From positions 3,224,001-3,288,000 of the forward strand of contig NZ_CP023278.1 of the NCBI RefSeq assembly GCF_002896875.1: a DNA stretch of 64,000 bases. The letters are read 5' to 3'. The notes under the pieces are model-generated. The model had not been told where the DNA came from. It saw only the letters and a program-made list of their open reading frames with translations, and searched no databases. Shown here one piece after another: positions 6,593-14,737 of this stretch; the first letter of the stretch is position 1, and the number at the start of each line of letters is the position of its first letter. The position numbers and the translations under genes are program-made. This DNA is from Nostoc sp. CENA543. Its GTDB lineage: Bacteria; Cyanobacteriota; Cyanobacteriia; Cyanobacteriales; Nostocaceae.

Positions 6593-8533
6593 CTAGATTG
6601 CGGTCACTCCTGATTGCTTAATCCATAAAGCTAAGTTGACAGCAACGAAAATATCTACTGATTCTGCATCTGCGGTATTAGGTTCAGCAATATAACGAGA
6701 ATATGCTGTTTTAAGGGCAGGTATATTTACATACTTTTCTATCAGATGCGGCTCTTGAAAAATAACTTGCTCTAGAGTGGCTTTTTCATCTTCCAAAAGT
6801 CTCAGACGGAAGTTAGCACCAAGATTACCTTTACCTTGTCGCCACTGTACTTCCCTGGGTAAAATTCCTTCCATTGCTCTGCGTAAAATTGAGCGTGTCC
6901 AGCCTTTGTGGAGTTTTTGACTGGAGGGGATAGCTAGACAAAATTCGATCAAACGGCGATCGCAAAATGGATGACGAGCTTCTAAACCAAAGGCGGCTGC
7001 GGTTTTATCTAACCATTGCAAAGCATAGCGCACTGAGCCATTATTCAGTGATAACCAATGTGCTTCCCTCGCAGAAATGGAAGACTTTTGATCCATTAAA
7101 GATTTCACTGTTTCGCTTTGAATACGTTCCGCCATCTTTACTTGTTGGGCAAAGTCTGGATTGAGTAAGCTGAGAGACTCTGTTAAATAATTATCTGCTT
7201 GGTAATTACCGCGTACTTTTTGGATGACTCCCACAATTGATTCTGGAACAACCGACTTCAAACCGTAGTTCCAAAAGACATGACGGGTTGATTTTCGCCA
7301 TACCTTAGCTAGCGTCTTACTTTCTTCGAGCAGTTTCAGCCATTGGAAAGAAGCAGCTAACTCCGATAAATATTGAAATCCATAAGTAATAGTGGTATCA
7401 CCATCAATACCTGTGAATAGGACTCGCACATTCTGCTCAGATGCAGCTTTAAATACAGCCCAATCCATATAGAAATTTGGTGCGGGGATGGGTTCTTCAC
7501 CATGCCAATAAACTTGATCTACATCCATCAAAGGACTTAATTGATCTGCATGGACGTGGTGAGGTTGATAGCCATCTTGGGCTAAAACCGCCGCCATGTA
7601 AGGACGTTCATCAATTTTGGGTGAGATTTCCGCCAGACTCGGAAAAATAGCTGAGAAGGTATGTAATTTGTGTCTACCTCCGGGGGCTAATAGTTGTCTA
7701 GCAGTACAAGCAATCGATGAGGAATCTAAACCACCACTGAGGGTAGAACCGATAGGGAAAGCACTCCGCAATCGACAGTTGACAGCTTCAATAAAAATTT
7801 CTCGAAAAGCTTCTACATACTGCTCATCTGAAGATAATCGGATTTCATAGTTGAGATCAGGAGACCAATAAGATTTAATTTCAGTCCGATGGGGATTGAT
7901 AGTTAAACTTTCTGCTGCCCTAAGTTCTCGAATTTCACTATAAAATGAATCTTCTTTACGACCACAAAAGAGGATTTTTGCCAGATAATCTGCAACCATT
8001 GCTTCGTTAATCTGACAAGGGACACCAGGAAAGGTCAACAAAGCTTTAATTTCAGAGGCGAAGATCAGCGTTTGCCCAAACCTGTAGTAATACAAGGGTT
8101 TAACTCCCATTGCATCCCTAGCGCAAAATAGCTGCTGCTGACGCTGATCCCAAATAGCAAAGGCAAAATCACCAATTAGATATCTGGGACAATGTTCACC
8201 CCATTTTTCGTAGGCAGCCAATATCAAATAACTATCTGTAACTTTTTCGGCGGGATAATGCTGGATTTGCAATGCAGAGATTAGTTCATCGCGGTTATCA
8301 ATTCTGACATCGGCTGTGAGAACTAAATTCCCGGTGGAATTGAGCATGGGTAACTTCTCCTGCAAAGACTCAGGAGTAGTCCACAACATTCGATGACCCA
8401 AACCGATAGACCCAGAAAACCAGATATCAGCCCCATCTAGACCACGATGAGCGATCGCATCTACCATCAGGGTGAGTTGTTCACGGTCTACTGGTTTTCC
8501 ATTGAGATGGTAGATCCCCACAATCCCACTCAT
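6593..8533 (-). CDS. lasso cyclase (asparagine-synthetase-like, C protein)
   Basis: A 646-residue AsnB homologue. The N-terminal Ntn-like glutaminase domain starts MSGIVGIYH: Ser replaces the catalytic Cys2 of true Asn synthetase, as is usual in lasso cyclases, so glutamine hydrolysis is not expected. HRGLDGADIW and FAFAIWDQRQQQLFCARD follow. The synthetase domain has the PP-loop SGGLDSSS (near 264) that adenylates a side-chain carboxylate of the core peptide before macrolactam closure, and the FTGIDGDTT and GLEARHPFCD segments. It overlaps the end of B2 by the ATGA start/stop type (8530-8533), so the two are translationally coupled. Confidence 0.92.
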   Translation of the reverse strand: MSGIVGIYHLNGKPVDREQLTLMVDAIAHRGLDGADIWFSGSIGLGHRMLWTTPESLQEKLPMLNSTGNLVLTADVRIDNRDELISALQIQHYPAEKVTDSYLILAAYEKWGEHCPRYLIGDFAFAIWDQRQQQLFCARDAMGVKPLYYYRFGQTLIFASEIKALLTFPGVPCQINEAMVADYLAKILFCGRKEDSFYSEIRELRAAESLTINPHRTEIKSYWSPDLNYEIRLSSDEQYVEAFREIFIEAVNCRLRSAFPIGSTLSGGLDSSSIACTARQLLAPGGRHKLHTFSAIFPSLAEISPKIDERPYMAAVLAQDGYQPHHVHADQLSPLMDVDQVYWHGEEPIPAPNFYMDWAVFKAASEQNVRVLFTGIDGDTTITYGFQYLSELAASFQWLKLLEESKTLAKVWRKSTRHVFWNYGLKSVVPESIVGVIQKVRGNYQADNYLTESLSLLNPDFAQQVKMAERIQSETVKSLMDQKSSISAREAHWLSLNNGSVRYALQWLDKTAAAFGLEARHPFCDRRLIEFCLAIPSSQKLHKGWTRSILRRAMEGILPREVQWRQGKGNLGANFRLRLLEDEKATLEQVIFQEPHLIEKYVNIPALKTAYSRYIAEPNTADAESVDIFVAVNLALWIKQSGVTAI

Positions 8534-8964
8534 AATAAACTCCTCGGCAAAGTTGGCAAGGGTGTATAGGATGAAAGATTACTCAAATAGCCTATGACTA
8601 CTTTTCCTTGGTGTTCTAGCCAAGCATGAGCTTTGAGTTTTCCTTCCTCATCTTTGGTAACTCCTATGCGGAGTTCCGGTGCATCACCCCGTTGATTCAT
8701 CAAAACTTGGCAAGTCAAAGCACGGGCTAAACACTTAGCTCCCGGTATAAAATTAGTGCTGACATCAACAGCCCAAATAATTTTATGCACAGGAGTTAGC
8801 GACGCTTTAGGGTTTGGTTGACCTATCCTATCTAGAATCCGTCTTAAGGTGCTAAATGGTAGTAACCACAATCCCCCATTGACTAACCCTAATAAAATCA
8901 AAGTCTTAATCAACAAATAGCGATTGCAATTACTAAGGCGCAAAAATTTAAACAGGCGCGTCAT
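8530..8964 (-). CDS. lasso leader peptidase B2 (transglutaminase-like)
   Basis: A 144-residue protein of the transglutaminase-core-3 family (lasso B2, microcin J25 McjB C-terminal type). The cysteine-protease residues are visible: GAKCLARALTCQVLM with the nucleophile Cys, and KAHAWLEHQGKVV with the catalytic His. A hydrophobic stretch near residues 17-38 may associate it with the membrane next to the exporter. It overlaps B1 upstream by 17 bp and the cyclase gene downstream by 4 bp. It is expected to cut the leader from A1/A2 with the help of B1. Confidence 0.9.
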   Translation of the reverse strand: MTRLFKFLRLSNCNRYLLIKTLILLGLVNGGLWLLPFSTLRRILDRIGQPNPKASLTPVHKIIWAVDVSTNFIPGAKCLARALTCQVLMNQRGDAPELRIGVTKDEEGKLKAHAWLEHQGKVVIGYLSNLSSYTPLPTLPRSLL

Positions 8965-9253
8965 TATTAATATTGATCAATCCCTTAGCCGCTAAATCTT
9001 CTAGTAGAACCCTAACTTCGCGATCGCATATTTCCGGTTCTACCTCATACTCCGCCAATAAAGCCGCTTGAATTTCCTTCACCGTTTTGGGAACTTGAAT
9101 CAGATTCCAGACGCTAGCCCCTACTTGATTCAAACCATAATAAACTCCTGATTTGATATCCAGTATGACTGCTTCCCCCTGTAGTTCTGAGTAAACCTGC
9201 TCTTTACTCGCCTCTACCCTGGAATGCTCAGATATTATTAGCTGTGCTGACAT
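8948..9253 (-). CDS. PqqD-family RRE protein (lasso B1)
   Basis: A 101-residue PqqD-like protein: VYSELQGEAVILDIKSGVYYGLNQVGASVWNLI followed by the winged-helix part with DREVRVLLEDLAAKGLI. This is the RiPP recognition element that binds the precursor leader and delivers it to B2. It is the first gene of the operon; about 970 bp of non-coding DNA lies upstream, so the promoter should be just upstream of 9253. The 17-bp overlap with B2 shows coupled translation. Confidence 0.9.
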   Translation of the reverse strand: MSAQLIISEHSRVEASKEQVYSELQGEAVILDIKSGVYYGLNQVGASVWNLIQVPKTVKEIQAALLAEYEVEPEICDREVRVLLEDLAAKGLININNDAPV

Positions 9254-10223
9254 TTTTATTCCAGTGAAATTACTTACATCTAGCCTTGATTAATCTCTCG
9301 ATAATATATAACACCTCATAGTAAACACTGCCATATTCAAGCAGTATCTTTACTCATTGTTTTTATAAACTCTAACTTTATGAAGTTCCCATAAAGAGAA
9401 TATCAAAAATCATATGGTTTTTGTAAGTAAGCAATGTCAAATCTGCCAACCAGAAGTGTTTACAGCCGGAGTGTCTGTTCAGAAACTTCTCGTTTTCGTC
9501 AATATATCTTATGGAAGATATACGTATTAAATTTAACACATTGCTAAGATGTAAAAATACATTAGCAAAATTTAGTTAATGTATATAAATAACATTACCT
9601 GTATTAGCGAGATTATACGTTTTCATACTCTTATATACTATTTTGTTCATGTTTATTCAAGATATCCAATATCACGCACAGCAAAAGAATCATCACAACA
9701 AGAATCTCGCTGCAATCATCACCTACTTTGTAATTGGAGATACTTATGATGATGATTTAAAACTTGAATGAGAGGTTTTACAGCTTTTAGATACACAAGT
9801 GCTAATGCTGCGCTCCTCCTAACATTGTCATTCTCGTCTTGTAATGTTCACCAAAATTTCTATGATTTTCAGATGGGGATTGATTATTTATTTGAAACTT
9901 CTTTGAATTAGAATTAGCAAGGGTTTTCAGATGCTTTTTGGAGAATTCACAAGTATCTGACACTGTTGATGGATTGCCTAAATAGCTCAACTAGTTTTAT
10001 TTTTTCGGTGTATTACACGGAGAGTTATATCTATCATCTCCACATAATACACTGAAAATTCAAAATTTTTATGTTAGGCAATATTTCGCCAACGGTATCA
10101 GTAACACGGCTCCATACCAGATAAAGTTAATTGTTTTCGCCATCACAACCGTAGGTAATTGTTAATTGTTCGGTTTGTAACCAATCACCTCACAAAATTC
10201 CTAGTCGTCTAGTAATGAAAACA
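9254..10223. other. 970-bp intergenic region upstream of the RiPP operon
   Basis: AT-rich DNA between the RiPP operon and the CDF transporter gene, both on the minus strand. It holds the presumed operon promoter, a palindromic element at 9957-10101, and two doubtful plus-strand mini-frames: 9434-9547 (37 codons, SNLPTRSVYSRSV) and 9649-9771 (40 codons, with HHNKNLAAIITYF and a C-terminal DDDLKLE). Neither mini-frame has a convincing ribosome-binding site; they may be gene remnants. Confidence 0.5.
9957..10101. repeat. nested palindromic element (MITE-like)
   Basis: The outer arms are CTGAcACtGTTG near 9957 and CAACGGTATCAG ending at 10101, with TTGCCTAA / TTAGGCAA just inside. An inner hairpin pairs TTTTCGGTGTATTA with TAATACACTGAAAA around a short A/T-rich loop. 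The nested symmetry over 145 bp is typical of a non-autonomous transposable element, though no clear target duplication was found. It covers the start of a spurious minus-strand frame. Confidence 0.45.
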
Positions 10224-10943
10224 TCATAAAAGCTCCTCTAAAGTAGGAAATAATAGCTTTTCTGCTTGCTGGCGATCGCTAAAATCTTCCGCTTTCACAT
10301 CACAAATACAAGTCACATCAGTAATCTGACCGCGCAAACACTGTACACTCTGAATCACTAAATAAGCTGCAAATGTAGCTATCAGCACTGCCACAATTAA
10401 ACTGATCACACCATCAGCCCAAGTCCAATTTAACCAGATGACGGCGATCGCTGCTAATACTGCCCCCACTGAACTAACTATATCTGCTAGCAGATGCAGT
10501 AAAGCTCCTCTCATGTTGAGGTCATGATGACTACATTTGTGCAGACACTTGGCGTTAAAACCGTTCACAAGTAGACCAATCAGAGCAGTTGCTAACATCG
10601 GTACACCATGAATCTCTATGGTAGGAGATTGCAAATGCACCAGAGCTTCTTGAATTATCCAGCCAGCAACAGCCGCTAAACTAATGCCATTAATCAAGGC
10701 TGCTAGGACTTCTAAGCGATAGCGTCTAAGTATGCTTTTCTGGGATATAGATTGAGATAACCAGGCTGCAACTAGTGCTAAACCTAACGCTGCTACATCC
10801 GAAAAAATGTGTTCAGCATCAGCTAAAAGCGATAAGCTATGGCTCCAAATTCCCATCACTAGTTCTATGCAAAAAAAAATACTAAGTAAAAGTAAGGCAG
10901 TCCAAAGAGCCTGAACTTTCTTCTCCACTGGGGTTGATGACAT
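10224..10943 (-). CDS. cation diffusion facilitator (CDF) metal exporter
   Basis: About 239 residues with five to six membrane segments. The two CDF metal sites are visible: ADAEHIFSD in helix 2 (H-x-x-x-D) and LLADIVSS with preceding His in helix 5. The family exports Zn2+, Co2+ or similar ions by proton antiport. An internal His/Cys patch (CLHKCSHHD) lies in the histidine-rich loop typical of Zn transporters. The ATG at 10943 (MSSTPVEKK) is the sensible start; upstream codons come from a transposase scrap. The usual C-terminal cytoplasmic dimer domain is missing: the protein ends about 35 residues after the last helix, so it is a short or truncated form. Confidence 0.8.
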   Translation of the reverse strand: MSSTPVEKKVQALWTALLLLSIFFCIELVMGIWSHSLSLLADAEHIFSDVAALGLALVAAWLSQSISQKSILRRYRLEVLAALINGISLAAVAGWIIQEALVHLQSPTIEIHGVPMLATALIGLLVNGFNAKCLHKCSHHDLNMRGALLHLLADIVSSVGAVLAAIAVIWLNWTWADGVISLIVAVLIATFAAYLVIQSVQCLRGQITDVTCICDVKAEDFSDRQQAEKLLFPTLEELL

Positions 10944-10984
10944 TGCAACTAACCCTCTGGCTTGTTTTATAGAACCTATTTGGG

Positions 10985-11114
10985 ATCTATCGAAAGTATC
11001 GACTGCTAAATGCCTCTTAAGACCGTTTGTCGCTTTGTAAAAACAAAACCCCTTTGAGTCTGATTTGGAATTGCCAGTTTTTTTCACTGCCTGTGAGTCA
11101 ATGATCATTAAGGT
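10985..11114 (-). pseudogene. IS5-family transposase fragment fused to CDF frame
   Basis: The frame upstream of the CDF start encodes MIIDSQAVKKT, then DSKGFCFYKATNGLKRHLAVDT. This is the conserved DDE-domain segment of IS5-family transposases (second-Asp region D-S-Q-(A/S)-V-K followed by K-R-H-L). Only about 45 codons remain, with neither end of the element. It is in frame with the CDF gene with no stop between them, so automatic annotation may extend the transporter falsely into it. Confidence 0.8.
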
Positions 11115-11123
11115 TGTCCACAA

Positions 11124-11535
11124 TATTTACTTTATAAAAAGTCTCTTATCAAATTAGTTTTAATTTATCAAGAGCTAATTTGTATTATTCAAATTAACTT
11201 CTAGAGGCTAGTCATTAAGTTAAAAGTTAACACATCCATCGAAAGATAGATAGTTTTTGTCTTCCTATTGTTCAGGCTAAAAATAAAGCTCTCAATAGTA
11301 AATTAGCTAATATTTATATCATCAATATAATTTTTACTAATATAAAAGTCTCTAGTGTAAATTAGCAAATGCTCATACAATAAACTGTTAGTTGCTGCTG
11401 GTAGCAACTCGGTTTTCATTGACTAAAATTTCAGAGTTATTAGGTGAAGGTAAAGCAAAAATTTTAAATTTTTGTTTGAGATTTTTGATTTACTCTACGC
11501 AATAAACTTGGCAAACTATTAGGTATCAAGGAATA
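11124..11535. other. 412-bp AT-rich divergent intergenic region
   Basis: Between the transposase scrap/CDF gene (minus) and the small secreted protein at 11536 (plus). It is very AT-rich and should contain the promoter for the 11536 gene. I see no RNA gene, no strong terminator and no recognisable operator. Confidence 0.4.
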
Positions 11536-11763
11536 ATGTTAAAACGTCGCACAATACTGGTTGGTTTAACAGTGTTAGGCTTTACCCTAGCCGTAGGGAC
11601 AAAGGCCTATGGACAATCTACTACCGGGCCAGATGCTTGGCAGACTGTCTACAATGATGCTGTTGCTGGGGCAACAACAACAATTTCAGTTCCCCTTTTG
11701 GGCCTTTTATTATCACTTGTCCTAAACATCTTCTTCAACTTGGCAGGTTTTTGGGGCGGTTAA
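11536..11763 (+). CDS. small secreted/membrane hypothetical protein
   Basis: A 75-residue protein with a signal peptide (MLKRRTILVGLTVLGFTLAVG, likely cut after AYG) and a second hydrophobic segment near the C-terminus (LLGLLLSLVLNIFFNLAGFW), leaving a short central loop (QSTTGPDAWQTVYNDAV). AAGG precedes the ATG. Family unknown. The signal peptide resembles that of the next gene, so both may be made for the same compartment. Confidence 0.6.
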   Translation: MLKRRTILVGLTVLGFTLAVGTKAYGQSTTGPDAWQTVYNDAVAGATTTISVPLLGLLLSLVLNIFFNLAGFWGG

Positions 11764-11954
11764 TTCTTTGTCTCATATCTCAACAGAAAAATAGTCGAAA
11801 TAGGGACTATTGCAGTGTAGTTTTTCGGCAATTAATCAGCCTGCATAGATGCTTTGCGTCTTATTGCTAGACATTGCCTCCACACATCTTGCATTCATCA
11901 ACGCAGATTTTCCCGTAACCAAATATTCCGTAACCCGTGAGGAGTCTTCTTTGT

Positions 11955-13339
11955 ATGTTCAAACCTCGCACAATTCTTAGTGCCTTAACTGCGATTATCC
12001 TAGCATTTGCGATCAGCACACAGATATATATACAACCCGCAGTAGCTGCTGGAGGAACGTGCAATCCAACATTGCTAAACCTACCTATATGCCCAAGTAC
12101 AGCACCTTCTTCCTCAGCTAGTTTCATTGACCCAACGGCAATAATCACCAATCCCACAAATATAACCTTGGGAGAAAAAGTCTATATTGCCCCATTTGCC
12201 CAGTTAGATGCTACTAATGGGTCTATTAGCATTGCAGCAGATTCTAATGCTCAAGACCAGGTGAGAATCATCGCTTCGGGAACGGGAGTGCAGATTGGTG
12301 AGCGTGTGATTATGGCACATATGGCCGTTATCAAAGGTGCAGCTAAAATTGCTACTCAAGGTTCAACCGGGCCTTTTACTGACCCAGTTACCAATACTCA
12401 GTTTAGTAACACTGTTCCAGAGACATTTCTCGCTTTCAACTGTGAAATAGATGGTGCAACTGTAGAAAGAAACACAGTAGTCAACTTTCTGGCGCGGGTT
12501 GGCCCTGGTGTGACCTTACCTGCGGGTAAAGTTGTCTTGCCTGGTAAAAACGTCACAACTAACCTAGAAGCTAGTAGTGGTGCTTTAGGGAAAGTGGCAA
12601 ACTTGACCCAAGCCGACGTTGCATTAATGGAAGGCATCATTGAAGTCAATGAAGCATTTGCTAAAGGTTACACAGACTTAGCTAGAGCAGACTTGACCAA
12701 CGTCACAGGAATTAATTATGCTCCCTTCACCTCGTTTAATTCTGGAAGTTTGCCGCAGATAGGTGGAAGTCAAACTCGTGATCCGAACTATCGTAACCGC
12801 ATCATCGGCAACATCACTTTCCAAGACTCTTTAGCAACCCTCAACAACAAACTAGGTAATAGAATTTCGCTGCGTGCTGATGAGGGTGAACCTTTTAATG
12901 TTGGACAAATTGCTGGGATGGCAAACGATGTTGTCTTTCATGCTTTAGAAACAACTAGCTTGACTCTTGGTAATGGTATTGGTTATGGGCCTCGCGCTCT
13001 AGTTCATGGCGGTAGGCAGGTTGTCAATGGTGTTGCTAATGGGCCTGAAACCAGTGTCGGTAATAACGTAGGGTTGGGGCCAAACTCTGTTATACCATTT
13101 CACGAAAAATCTGATACAGATGTAAACCCTAAAATCCTTGCTACATCTAAGTTTTTTAATTGCGAATTGCGAATTGCGAATTGTGAATTGGTATTATATT
13201 CCGTGCCAGCGTTGGCGAAAGATCAGCACTTGGACAAAGAAGCGCAGTCTTTAATTCGACAATAGCTCCCAGAACACATATCAGGTCTCGAACAATTTAC
13301 GCCGATAACGGCAACCTAATTTTACCTGTGGAGTGGTAA
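11955..13339 (+). pseudogene. secreted beta-helix carbonic-anhydrase-like protein, disrupted by MITE
   Basis: The ATG at 11955 follows GAGGAG by 10 bp and encodes a signal peptide ending near AVAAGG. The body is a left-handed beta-helix (hexapeptide) protein of the gamma-carbonic-anhydrase/acetyltransferase fold: TNITLGEKVYIAPFAQLD, IGERVIMAHMAVIKG, LGNGIGYGPRALVHGG and VGNNVGLGPNSVI. At codon 13092 a 101-bp MITE plus a 3-bp duplication (104 bp) shifts the frame. The intact downstream frame encodes FRASVGERSALGQRSAVF and ends LILPVEW at 13339. The present ATG frame instead ends at 13265 after a nonsense tail. Without the insertion the protein would be about 426 residues. Enzyme activity is not proven by sequence; the last helix turns are lost. 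Confidence 0.8.
13093..13193 (+). repeat. MITE copy 3 (101 bp, TTA target duplication) inside a gene
   Basis: It begins TACCATTTCAC and ends GTGAATTGGTA, with TTA at 13090-13092 and again at 13194-13196. It shares CTGATACAGATGTAAACC and ACATCTAAGTTTTTTAATTG with the copies at 1966 and 2961 and carries AATTGCG heptamers next to its right end. Removing it plus one TTA restores an uninterrupted reading frame through the host gene, which fixes its ends exactly. Confidence 0.9.
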
Positions 13340-13361
13340 GCAACTGACTTTTGCGTAACTT

Positions 13362-13904
13362 ATGAATCGGAAAATATTGTCGTTAATCCAATTACAATGC
13401 CTACGATTGCTTGTGCTGTTCACTTTGATATTCGGACTGATATTAAGTGTTGATGGCGGTTCAACTGTAGCTGCTGAAATCCCCTCAAATCAGTCTGAAG
13501 TGTTACAACCTCCAATCACTGGACTGGTTTCTACATTGTCGGATGAAGTCGAGGAATTACCATCAGACTTAATTCGCTGGTCAACCTACTGGCAACTTTG
13601 TTGGCAACCATATCCTGAAGCTAAAGCATACGAACTACAAACGGTGCTTGCGGAAGGGAAATCTCCCAAGTTAAAACGCCAAAGCGATCGCTGCTTTCGG
13701 TTACAAGTTGCATCTAATGAAAACCAAAAATCACAAGGATTACTCAACCGTGATTTAATCTTGTTAATGCACAAGATTCAGCTTGGTTATCGAGTGCGTG
13801 CTGTTTTAGATAGTAACCGTGTCAGTGAATGGTCTCAAGTCATGGCAGTTGGTGCAACTACTGTGTCTGAAACAAATAGCACTCAGATCAGTGTAAATCC
13901 CTGA
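13362..13904 (+). CDS. secreted hypothetical protein
   Basis: A 180-residue protein with an N-terminal signal segment (LRLLVLFTLIFGLILSV, probable cleavage after AAE). The mature part contains WQLCWQPYPEAKAYELQ and YRVRAVLDSNRVSEWSQV, a pattern that looks like a single fibronectin-III-like beta sandwich. It starts 22 bp after the ancestral stop of the beta-helix gene, so it was probably co-transcribed with it. No enzymatic motif was seen. Confidence 0.65.
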   Translation: MNRKILSLIQLQCLRLLVLFTLIFGLILSVDGGSTVAAEIPSNQSEVLQPPITGLVSTLSDEVEELPSDLIRWSTYWQLCWQPYPEAKAYELQTVLAEGKSPKLKRQSDRCFRLQVASNENQKSQGLLNRDLILLMHKIQLGYRVRAVLDSNRVSEWSQVMAVGATTVSETNSTQISVNP

Positions 13905-13959
13905 CATTTCCGGCGTAAGGGGTATGGGATATAGGGTTTCGGGGAAATAAGTTTCTCCA

Positions 13960-14000
13960 GTAAAACGCGATCGCTTCTTGAAAAAGTGACCGCGTTTTAC
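13960..14000. terminator. inverted repeat after the secreted-protein genes
   Basis: GTAAAACGCG at 13960-13969 and CGCGTTTTAC at 13991-14000 form a perfect 10-bp stem with a 21-nt loop that contains a HIP1 octamer. There is no U-tract. It lies between convergent genes and may be a bidirectional 3'-end structure. Confidence 0.4.
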
Positions 14001-14080
14001 CGAGCCACATTAAAGCCATTGGAGAATTTTATGATTCATTAATTTCTCCCCATTCCCCAGTCCTAATTCCTTATAGAAAA

Positions 14081-14431
14081 TTACCAATTCTTCCCCAGAA
14101 GGGATTCAAACTCGACTTGTAAGGCTTTAATATCTGCTAATCTGGCGACGAGAATATTATCATTTCCCGCATCCGTTAACCGCGCTTTCCAATAATTGAT
14201 AGTTTCCGAATTATTTATCCAAAACTGCACAACAGTATCTATCACCTGCTCTGTATTCCATCCCCATTTTACTGGTACTGGCTCGACGGATTCTAGTAAT
14301 GCGTCAAGAGTACATTTATGAGTCCCTAAATATTCAATGGCTGGGGGTTGTGGTGTTTGCAGGCTTTGTTGTTGGTGATTAAAAAACTGCAAAACTGGAG
14401 ACACGCCGACAATGTCAAAGGTATATTTCAT
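14081..14431 (-). CDS. hypothetical protein
   Basis: A 116-residue soluble protein with no signal peptide or membrane segment. Features: MKYTFDIVGVSPVLQFFNHQQ at the start, a Trp-rich middle (VKWGWNTEQVIDTVVQFW), and a helical C-terminus. It is a single gene, divergent from the DMT transporter. I do not recognise a family. Confidence 0.6.
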   Translation of the reverse strand: MKYTFDIVGVSPVLQFFNHQQQSLQTPQPPAIEYLGTHKCTLDALLESVEPVPVKWGWNTEQVIDTVVQFWINNSETINYWKARLTDAGNDNILVARLADIKALQVEFESLLGKNW

Positions 14432-14737
14432 GGTATTCCTCCTGACAACTAGGCAAAAGTAAAAGACAAAATTTCCAAGAAAAATACTTATATGTGGTTG
14501 CTTTACTTATGCCATGCTGTTTTAGATTTTGTAGATGTTTTTAGTTATGTTGTAACCTAAATATCACCTGGGAAAATCAGATTTTTTACCTAATTTATTA
14601 GGCATTAAAGTTTTTTGACAATTTAGCACTTGATAGGGTTGAGTGCTAATTTTTTATGCAATTGTTTGATGTATTATTAAAGAGTTTCCGGCATAAATTT
14701 AGGGAGAGATTTCATTTTTAATAATTCTTTAAGTTTT
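14432..14737. other. 306-bp divergent promoter region with a CIRCE-like site
   Basis: Separates the hypothetical gene (minus) from the DMT transporter (plus). It contains TTGACA at 14615-14620, the CIRCE-like operator at 14623-14649 and a 21-codon mini-frame at 14656 (MQLFDVLLKSFRHKF) that could be a leader peptide or chance. Confidence 0.5.
14623..14649 (+). promoter_or_regulatory. CIRCE-like (HrcA) operator
   Basis: TTAGCACTT, a 9-bp spacer, then GAGTGCTAA. The HrcA-binding CIRCE consensus is TTAGCACTC-N9-GAGTGCTAA; only one base differs. It starts 2 bp after a TTGACA hexamer and ends 88 bp before the DMT transporter ATG, the arrangement expected if HrcA occludes a promoter. CIRCE normally sits before groES/groEL genes, which are absent here. 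Confidence 0.7.

Noticed and set aside
9802-9990. 62-codon minus-strand frame
   Set aside because: It overlaps the palindromic element at 9957-10101, has no ribosome-binding site and no recognisable composition.
11867-12157. 96-codon minus-strand frame
   Set aside because: Antisense shadow of the beta-helix gene.
13093-13193. intein or genuine C-terminal domain of the beta-helix protein
   Set aside because: Exact target duplication, sharing with two intergenic copies and restoration of frame on removal show a MITE.
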